Assembly (NCBI GenBank): GCA_964469485.1
Contig: CAYXZP010000068.1
Span: 1 to 12,520 of the forward strand
Reading direction: 5' to 3'
Source of the DNA: CAYXZP01 sp964469485
GTDB lineage: Bacteria > Desulfobacterota > Binatia > UBA1149 > CAYXZP01
DNA length: 12,520 nt
A program made the position numbers and the translations under genes. The notes under the pieces were generated by a model, which saw only the letters and a list, made by a program, of their open reading frames with translations, did not search any database and had not been told where the DNA came from. Positions 1 to 5,008 of the stretch are shown one piece after another (position 1 is the stretch's first letter; every line of letters starts with the position of its first letter).

Positions 1-2
1 CG

Positions 3-875
3 CGCGCCAACGTTCAGAAAGGCGCCAGCAACATGGCCCGCGAGTACCGGGTCATCTCGGCACTGCGGGACACCCCCGTCCCGGTACCGCGGACCATAGC
101 CCTGTGCGAGGACCCCGGGGTCATCGGCTCGCCGTTCTTCATAATGGAAGAGATCGACGGCGTGGTGCTCCGGCACGAGTTCCCCAAAGGCTTCGAGGAC
201 AGCCCCGAACGCCGGCTTGCCCTTGGACGCCAGCTTGTCGACACGCTCGCCGACATACACGCGGTCGACTGGCAGGCGGTCGGACTGGAAAAACACGGAC
301 GCCCCGACAGTTTCCTGAAACGCAACCTCGAACTGATGCAACAGCAGTGGGAAGCGGTCCGCCAGCGTCCGATCGAGGCCATCGAAACCGTCGCAACCTA
401 CCTCCGATCGCACATGCCCGAGACCACCTCGCCGGCCATCGTCCACGGCGACTACAAGCTCGACAACGTCATGTGGGACCGTGGCGAGCTTGCGCGGCTC
501 AGCGCCGTTCTCGACTGGGAAATATCGACGATAGCCGACCCGCTGGTCGATATCGGTTGGCTGCGCGGCTTCTGGTGCGACGAGGGTGACACACGCGGGT
601 TCATGACGATGGGCGACGTGCTGCCGCGCAGCGGCGGGTTCATAAGCCGGGACGAGGTCGTGGCAAGATGGGCCGAGCGTAGTGGCCGCGATGTGGAACA
701 TGTCGCCTGGTACGAGGCCTTCGGCATGTGGAAGATCGCCATCATCATGGAGGCGAGCTACGCGCGGTACCTCTCGGGCAACAGCGACGACGCCATGTTC
801 GCGACCTTGGATGTGGTGGTGCCGGCCCTTGCCGAGGCCGGGTTGGACGCGCTGCGCGAAGGCGGCCTGGTCTAG
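3..875 (+). CDS. Phosphotransferase family protein (APH fold, ACAD10/11- or LvaA-like), 5'-truncated by window edge
   Basis: Kinase of the aminoglycoside-phosphotransferase/choline-kinase fold. The reading frame is open from base 3, and the family usually has about 50-60 more N-terminal residues, so the true start lies off the window; the ATG at 33 is probably internal. Numbering from that Met, the catalytic loop HGDYKLDN is at residues 138-145 (HxDxxxxN) and the metal-binding DWE at 161-163. The segments 'MAREYRVISAL' and 'PVPVPRTIALCED' are typical of the acyl-CoA-associated branch of the family (ACAD10/11 N-terminal domains, Pseudomonas LvaA) rather than of antibiotic-resistance enzymes. 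LvaA phosphorylates 4-hydroxyacyl-CoA; a similar role here is inference. The TAG stop (873-875) directly abuts the stop of the convergent mcl gene. Family call is firm; substrate is unknown. Confidence 0.92.
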   Translation, partial: RANVQKGASNMAREYRVISALRDTPVPVPRTIALCEDPGVIGSPFFIMEEIDGVVLRHEFPKGFEDSPERRLALGRQLVDTLADIHAVDWQAVGLEKHGRPDSFLKRNLELMQQQWEAVRQRPIEAIETVATYLRSHMPETTSPAIVHGDYKLDNVMWDRGELARLSAVLDWEISTIADPLVDIGWLRGFWCDEGDTRGFMTMGDVLPRSGGFISRDEVVARWAERSGRDVEHVAWYEAFGMWKIAIIMEASYARYLSGNSDDAMFATLDVVVPALAEAGLDALREGGLV

Positions 876-1931
876 TCAGAACCCGTAGGCGGCCTTGAGC
901 TCCGGGTCGCGTTCGGCGAGCATGCGCGCAAGCCCGACCATGACCTGGCACTGTTTGTAGGTGGCATCGTCCTGCATCTTGCCGTCTATCATCACGGCCC
1001 CGCTACCGTCGCCCATCTCCTCGATCACCCGCCTGGCCCACAGCACCTCGTCGACCGGAGGCGTGAACACCTGCTTGGCTATCCCTATCTGGACGGGGTG
1101 GAGCGACCAGGCGCCGACACAACCCATCAGGAAAGCGTTACGGAACTGGTCTTCGCAGGCCACCGTGTCCTTGATGTCCCCGAAGGGACCGTAGTAGGGC
1201 AGTATCCCGGCGGCGACGCAGGCGTCCACCATGCGTGCCATGGTGTAGTGCCACAGATCCTGTTGTGCGCTCGGCCGCGCCGCCCCAGGGTTGTCGGGGT
1301 CGGGGTCGGTGCGTACCAGATAGCCCGGGTGCCCGCCTCCCACACGGGTGGTCTTCATGCGCCGCGAAGCGGCCAGGTCGGCCGGCCCCAAGGACAGGCC
1401 CTGCATGCGCGGGCTGGCCAGACAGATGTCCTCCACATTGGCCACACCCATGGCCGTCTCGAGGATGGCGTGCACGAGGAGCGGGCGCTCCAACCCGGCC
1501 TTGGCCTCGAGCTGGGCCAGAAGGCGGTCGACGTAGTGTATGTCGCCGGCCCCCTCGACCTTGGGAACCATGACGACCGCGAGCTTGTCGCCGATGGCCG
1601 GGACGAGTTCGGTGAGATCATCGAGAGCCCACGGGGAGTCGAGGCTGTTGACCCGCACCCACAGCTGCGCCGCGCCGAGGTCGGCGGACCGGGCTATGTC
1701 GATGAGGCCCCGGCGGGCGGCGACCTTGTTGTCGACCGAGATGGCGTCCTCGAGATTGCCCAGCACTACATCGGCCTCCTTGGCCAGTGCGGGCACCTTG
1801 GCGGCCATCTTCGTGTTGGAGGGATCGAAGAAGTGGATCATCCGCGACGGCCGCACGGGGATCTCGCGCAGCGGCGCCGGAGCGCCCATCGCCAACGGCT
1901 GGAAGAAGTCCTTGGGGCTGCGCATGGTCAT
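876..1931 (-). CDS. mcl: L-malyl-CoA / beta-methylmalyl-CoA lyase (CitE/HpcH-HpaI aldolase family), 351 aa
   Basis: Reversible Mg-dependent cleavage of (S)-malyl-CoA to acetyl-CoA and glyoxylate; homologues also handle beta-methylmalyl-CoA and citramalyl-CoA. The length (351 aa) and many blocks match the Chloroflexus/Rhodobacter Mcl type as I remember it: 'FFQPLAMGAP' near residue 9, LGNLEDAI at 57-64, WVRVN at 91-95 (R94 a likely substrate ligand), VPKVEG at 122-127, LETA at 157-160 (E158, Mg), SLGPADLA at 180-187 (D185, Mg), 'MKTTRVGGGHP' at 192-202, YGPFGDIKD at 247-255 and 'IDGKMQDDA' at 315-323. The start ATG at 1931 is 1 nt after the ferredoxin TGA, with a GGAGG about 10 nt upstream (1942-1946). 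A longer in-frame extension to 2126 is rejected because it runs through the ferredoxin gene and lacks family similarity. Last gene of the mtkA-mtkB-ferredoxin-mcl operon. The exact acyl-CoA preference cannot be read from sequence. Confidence 0.95.
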   Translation of the reverse strand: MTMRSPKDFFQPLAMGAPAPLREIPVRPSRMIHFFDPSNTKMAAKVPALAKEADVVLGNLEDAISVDNKVAARRGLIDIARSADLGAAQLWVRVNSLDSPWALDDLTELVPAIGDKLAVVMVPKVEGAGDIHYVDRLLAQLEAKAGLERPLLVHAILETAMGVANVEDICLASPRMQGLSLGPADLAASRRMKTTRVGGGHPGYLVRTDPDPDNPGAARPSAQQDLWHYTMARMVDACVAAGILPYYGPFGDIKDTVACEDQFRNAFLMGCVGAWSLHPVQIGIAKQVFTPPVDEVLWARRVIEEMGDGSGAVMIDGKMQDDATYKQCQVMVGLARMLAERDPELKAAYGF

Positions 1932-1932
1932 G

Positions 1933-2172
1933 TCAGGCCGGCCTCCGCTGATCCTCGTAGAGCTTGACCACCCGCACGGCGTTATCGGGGGCCACTTCCA
2001 GACACAGGTCGCAGAGAACACACTCGTCGAGGTTCTCCTCGAGGATGTCGAGCGTGCCGTCACCCGCCTGGGCAAAGATGGCGACCGGACACACCTCGGT
2101 GAGCTTCCGGGCCAGCGCCGGATCACCGGCCACGCTGTCGTCGACCTCGACGTCTATGAATATGCCGGCCAT
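1933..2172 (-). CDS. Small one-cluster [4Fe-4S] ferredoxin-like protein, 79 aa
   Basis: A predicted small acidic electron carrier of the ferredoxin fold, cytosolic (no signal peptide or membrane span). C51, C54 and C57 form CxxCxxC in 'ECVLCDLCLEVAP'. The position that would be the fourth Cys of a CxxCxxCxxxCP motif is Ala61, followed by Pro62. A separate Cys28-Pro29 in 'TEVCPVAIF' can supply the fourth ligand, as in single-cluster relatives of 2[4Fe-4S] ferredoxins. So one [4Fe-4S] cluster is predicted and the second site is lost. The ATG at 2172 lies 2 nt after the mtkB TGA with GAGGTG (2181-2186) 8 nt upstream; its TGA is 1 nt before the mcl ATG. This packing makes it an integral operon member. 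Its redox partner is not in the window; FixX-like or oxidoreductase-associated ferredoxins are possible relatives. Confidence 0.88.
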   Translation of the reverse strand: MAGIFIDVEVDDSVAGDPALARKLTEVCPVAIFAQAGDGTLDILEENLDECVLCDLCLEVAPDNAVRVVKLYEDQRRPA

Positions 2173-2174
2173 CC

Positions 2175-3080
2175 TCAATTCACCTCGGTGAGCCGTTGCC
2201 GGATGAGATCGGGGATCTCCTCTATACGTTCGGCCACCGATATGCCCGCCGTGCGCATACGCGCGATCTTTTCGGCGGTGGTATCGGCCACCCCCTCCAC
2301 AATGGTGCCGGCGTGCCCGAAACGCATGCCCGGCATCTCGTCCATGAAACGCCCCGCCATGAAAGCCACGATCGGCAGCCGTGAATTGTTGTCCTTGACC
2401 CACTCGGCCAGTTCGGCCTCCATGCGTCCCCCGGGTTCCGAGTATATGGCTATGGCGTCGGTCTGCGGATCGGCCTCGAACAGCGGCATCAACTCGGCGT
2501 AGGTGGAACCGATTATCGCGTCGCCGCCTATCGATACGGCGGTCGATTGGCCCAGGCCGGCCGCCGTGAGCGTGCTCGCGATCTCGGTGGTCATGCCACC
2601 GGAACGCGACATCACGCCGATGGACCCCTTGCTGTAGGCCTGGCCGGTGTTGGCGGCCGGGCCCCCCACGCCGCCCATCTTGGCCTCGCCCGGCGAGATG
2701 ATCCCAAGGCAGTTGGGGCCGATGATGCGGGCCCCCCGAAGGCCGGCCAGCTCGACCATCTGGGCGACCTCGCGGCGCGGGATACGCTCGGTGACGATCA
2801 CTATCAGCTTGATCCCGTTCTCTATGGCCTCGATGACTGCGTCTTTGGTAAAACGCGGCGGAACGCAGACCACCGACCCGTCGACCCGCTGCTCGGTCGT
2901 GATGTCGCGGACACAATCGTAGACCGGCACCCCGTAGACATCACGCCCGGCCCGGCCCGGGGTCACGCCGCCGACGATACGCGCGCCGTAGTCCAGATTC
3001 TCCCGGGTCAGGTTCACCGCCTCGCGTCCGGTAATCCCCTGGACGATGAACGTCGTGTCTTTTGTGATCAGGATCGACAA
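2175..3080 (-). CDS. mtkB: Malate-CoA ligase (malate thiokinase) / succinyl-CoA synthetase-type alpha subunit, 301 aa
   Basis: Alpha subunit of an ADP-forming acyl-CoA ligase. It carries the CoA-binding Rossmann domain and the phosphohistidine that relays phosphate from ATP. Visible: 'FIVQGITGREA' at 11-21, GGVTPGRAG at 37-45, IIGPNCLGI at 119-127, SRSGGMTTE at 158-166, and RFGHAGTI at 253-260 with catalytic H256. Length equals that of the family (about 290-305). The start is TTG at 3080: translation from it gives 'MSILITKDT', matching the usual SucD/MtkB N-terminus, and there is no ATG nearby. The preceding mtkA TGA is 3 nt upstream and in the same frame. The malate rather than succinate assignment rests on the downstream mcl gene and the absence of TCA-cycle neighbours; plain succinyl-CoA synthetase or another dicarboxylate-CoA ligase remains possible. 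Confidence 0.9.
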   Translation of the reverse strand: MSILITKDTTFIVQGITGREAVNLTRENLDYGARIVGGVTPGRAGRDVYGVPVYDCVRDITTEQRVDGSVVCVPPRFTKDAVIEAIENGIKLIVIVTERIPRREVAQMVELAGLRGARIIGPNCLGIISPGEAKMGGVGGPAANTGQAYSKGSIGVMSRSGGMTTEIASTLTAAGLGQSTAVSIGGDAIIGSTYAELMPLFEADPQTDAIAIYSEPGGRMEAELAEWVKDNNSRLPIVAFMAGRFMDEMPGMRFGHAGTIVEGVADTTAEKIARMRTAGISVAERIEEIPDLIRQRLTEVN

Positions 3081-3083
3081 AGC

Positions 3084-4286
3084 TCAAACCTGCAGCTTGG
3101 CGACCGCACGGCCGGCGGCTTCATGCATGGACACGCTGCGGTCGCAGTATTCGACCCCGTACTTCTCGAGGATCTTGAACCCCTCTTCTTCCCAGGCGCC
3201 CGGTATGCGAAATATCGTGATGGCGTCCTTGGGCTCGACACCGGACTCCAGACAGCCCTTTATGACCCCGCGTGCGACGATATCGACACGGGTGTTGGAA
3301 ACCACGTTCATCATCACTGCGATCTTATCGACGCCCGGCTTGGAAAGTATCAACTTGGTAAGCTCGCAGGCCTTTTGCACGCTCGGGTTGCCGCCGATCT
3401 CGCAGTAGTTCGCGGGCTTGCCGCCGTGCGTGCGGACGGCGTCGAACAGCGTCAGTGATCCGCCGCCGGCGCCTATGACCAGCCCGAGGTTGCCGTCGAA
3501 CTCGACGACGTTACCTGCCACGCCGCGGTGGTCGGAAGAGTCGACCGCGGCCCCCCGGATCTCGAAATCGCTCGGCGGACGGGCCTGCCTGGTCTCCTCG
3601 GGGCGGATGCCTATCTCCTCGAGCAGTTCCTTGTGGACCCCGCGGGCTTCGGCCTCCATGTCGATATGGCCGTCGAGCACCAGGAAGCTGCCGTCCTCGA
3701 GACGTGCTAGCGGGTTGATCTCGGCCAGCGTCAGATCGTAGGCGAGGAATATGTCGACCAGGGCGGCAACGATGGGGGTGAGCCGGTTCAGTGCCGGACC
3801 GCTCACGCCGGCTGCGGCGACGGCCTCTTTTGACAGACGCGGCGTGGCCGGAAAAATGGTCGATATGTGGGTCTTGGAAACGTGGCCCGGGTGTTTCTCG
3901 GCGACCTCCTCGATGTCTATGCCGCCCATGTCACTGAAGATCAGGACCGGCAGCTTGCGGCGGCCGTCCCAGGTCACACCGACATAATATTCCTGGGCTA
4001 TCGGGCTCATCTTCTCGATCAGTATCGAACGGGCCTCCTGCCCGTTGACCACGATCGGCATTATGGCCTCGAAGTGGCTCGCCGCTTGTTCCGGAGAATC
4101 GGCCGAACGTACCGCGCCCGCTTTCATGCGGCCGCCGGACAGCACCTGGCTCTTGACCATGACCGGGCAACCGATCTCGGCGGCGACGCGTCCGGCCTCC
4201 GCGGTACTGTCGACACAGCGGCCCTGGGCAACGGGCACTCCGTGCCGCGCGAACAGTTGCTTGGNNNNNNNNNNGTAGAAACGCAT
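3084..4286 (-). CDS. mtkA: Malate-CoA ligase / succinyl-CoA synthetase-type beta subunit (ATP-grasp), 400 aa, with an internal 10-N run
   Basis: Beta subunit that binds nucleotide and acid substrate and partners MtkB to form malyl-CoA from malate, CoA and ATP. An ATP-grasp domain covers about residues 1-225: 'VMVKSQVLSGGRMKAG' at 42-57 (K45), 'FSDMGGIDIEEVAEKHPGH' at 117-135, AEINPL at 188-193 (E189 and N191, metal), LDGH at 204-207. A CoA-ligase domain follows at about 255-400: IGAGGGSLTLFD at 271-282 and IGGNPS at 297-302. The start ATG at 4286 has a GGAGG Shine-Dalgarno 6 nt upstream (4293-4297) and yields 'MRFY....KQLFARHG', the expected SucC-like N-terminus; an ATG 27 nt further upstream is disfavoured. 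Four residues (5-8) are unreadable because of Ns. First gene of the operon. It looks divergent from both E. coli SucC and Methylobacterium MtkA, so substrate is inferred from context. Confidence 0.9.
   Translation of the reverse strand: MRFYXXXXKQLFARHGVPVAQGRCVDSTAEAGRVAAEIGCPVMVKSQVLSGGRMKAGAVRSADSPEQAASHFEAIMPIVVNGQEARSILIEKMSPIAQEYYVGVTWDGRRKLPVLIFSDMGGIDIEEVAEKHPGHVSKTHISTIFPATPRLSKEAVAAAGVSGPALNRLTPIVAALVDIFLAYDLTLAEINPLARLEDGSFLVLDGHIDMEAEARGVHKELLEEIGIRPEETRQARPPSDFEIRGAAVDSSDHRGVAGNVVEFDGNLGLVIGAGGGSLTLFDAVRTHGGKPANYCEIGGNPSVQKACELTKLILSKPGVDKIAVMMNVVSNTRVDIVARGVIKGCLESGVEPKDAITIFRIPGAWEEEGFKILEKYGVEYCDRSVSMHEAAGRAVAKLQV
4265..4274. other. Run of 10 undetermined bases (N) within mtkA codons 5-8
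   Basis: Ten consecutive Ns. The reading frame is intact across them. The partly known fourth codon (N-C-C) can only encode Ala, Ser, Thr or Pro, which fits the family pattern E-[Y/F]-x-[A/S]-K at this place. The run length is therefore probably the real number of missing bases rather than an arbitrary scaffold gap. Confidence 0.99.
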
Positions 4287-4292
4287 GCCGGA

Positions 4293-4297
4293 CCTCC
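4293..4297 (-). promoter_or_regulatory. Ribosome binding site deciding the mtkA start
   Basis: GGAGG on the minus strand, 6 nt from the ATG at 4286. It favours this Met over an in-frame ATG 27 nt upstream, and agrees with the family N-terminus. Confidence 0.75.
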
Positions 4298-4345
4298 CCG
4301 CAAGGCCCGCCATAGGCGCAGGACTCGCGCGGGGGGAAGTCAGGA

Positions 4346-4373
4346 TTTATATCGCAGTAGGCCGGGTTCGCAA
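4346..4373 (-). promoter_or_regulatory. Candidate sigma70-type promoter for the mtkA-mtkB-ferredoxin-mcl operon
   Basis: On the minus strand, TTGCGA (4373-4368; 4 of 6 to the -35 consensus) is followed after 16 bp by TATAAA (4351-4346; 5 of 6 to the -10 consensus). It sits at the start of the 89-bp gap between the response-regulator stop codon and the mtkA ATG, and is the only AT-rich patch there. A start near 4339 would give a leader of about 50 nt ending in the GGAGG of mtkA. No hairpin-plus-T-run terminator is visible in the gap, so read-through from the kinase/regulator genes is also possible. Confidence 0.5.
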
Positions 4374-4375
4374 GT

Positions 4376-5008
4376 TCAACCGGCGAGGCTGTCGCGCACC
4401 GATTGGCGGTGTTCGAGCGCCAGACGCACCAGTTCCGCAACCGACCCCACACGCAATTTCTTCATCAAACGTGCGCGGTGGACCTCGATGGTCTTGGGGC
4501 TCAGCCCGAGTTCGACCGCGATCACCTTGTTCGCCTTGCCCTCGACCACCCGGTCGAGAACCTGGGTCTCCCGAACGCTGAGCGCCGACATGCGCCGTGC
4601 CATGCTGTCGCGGTCGTTCCGCTTGCTGCGCCGCAGCCCGTCCCTTGCTATGGCCTCTTGTATCCGGTCGATGAGGTGCTGGTCCGAGAACGGCTTTTCT
4701 ATGAAGTCTATGGCCCCATTGCGCATCGCCCGCACCGCCATCGGCACGTCGCCGTAGCCGGTGATCAAGATCACCGGAATATCGGAGCCGTATTCGGCCA
4801 AGCGTTCCTGCAGTTCGAGCCCGCTCACCTCGGGCATGCGGACGTCGAGCACGAGGCATCCGGGCCGCTCGGGGTCGTAGCGCCCGAGAAAATCCTGGGC
4901 CCGCTCGAAGGTCTCCACAGCCAGGCCGACCGATTCGACCAGAAATCGCAAGGATTCACGCATCGCCGCATCGTCGTCGACGACGAACACCGTTGCATCA
5001 GACCCCAT
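4376..5008 (-). CDS. FixJ/NarL-family response regulator (receiver + LuxR-type HTH), 210 aa
   Basis: Two-component transcription regulator. The receiver domain spans about residues 5-120: acidic pocket D11-D13, phospho-acceptor D55 in 'LVLDVRMPEVSG', T83 in 'LITGYGDVPMAVRAM' and K105 in 'FIEKPF'. The 'TGYGDVPMAVRAM-G' and 'IEKPF' signatures are those of the FixJ/TtrR/DctR subgroup. The LuxR-type helix-turn-helix covers about 140-200 ('LSVRETQVLDRVVEGKANKV', 'LGLSPKTIEVHRARLMKKL'). The ATG at 5008 lies inside the 3' end of the kinase gene (11-nt overlap) with a near-perfect AGGAGG 5 nt upstream, so it is probably translationally coupled. Its cognate kinase is almost certainly the overlapping gene. 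Targets are not shown; the adjacent mtkA promoter is the obvious candidate (inference). Confidence 0.95.
   Translation of the reverse strand: MGSDATVFVVDDDAAMRESLRFLVESVGLAVETFERAQDFLGRYDPERPGCLVLDVRMPEVSGLELQERLAEYGSDIPVILITGYGDVPMAVRAMRNGAIDFIEKPFSDQHLIDRIQEAIARDGLRRSKRNDRDSMARRMSALSVRETQVLDRVVEGKANKVIAVELGLSPKTIEVHRARLMKKLRVGSVAELVRLALEHRQSVRDSLAG

Noticed and set aside
1933..2916. A 327-codon minus-strand frame spanning most of mtkB and ending with the ferredoxin
   Set aside because: Only its last 79 codons, from the ATG at 2172, are a real gene. The upstream part is out of frame with mtkB and is Arg/Gly/His-rich noise.
1098..3458. Several plus-strand open frames of 289-320 codons opposite mcl, mtkB and mtkA
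   Set aside because: Products are rich in Arg, Gly, His and Asp with no recognisable domain. They lie antisense to genes with strong family matches and arise from high-GC codon bias.
2175..4286. Plain TCA-cycle sucCD
   Set aside because: No TCA-cycle gene is adjacent and mcl is co-operonic, so malate-CoA ligase is preferred. Not excluded, since substrate residues cannot be judged with confidence here.
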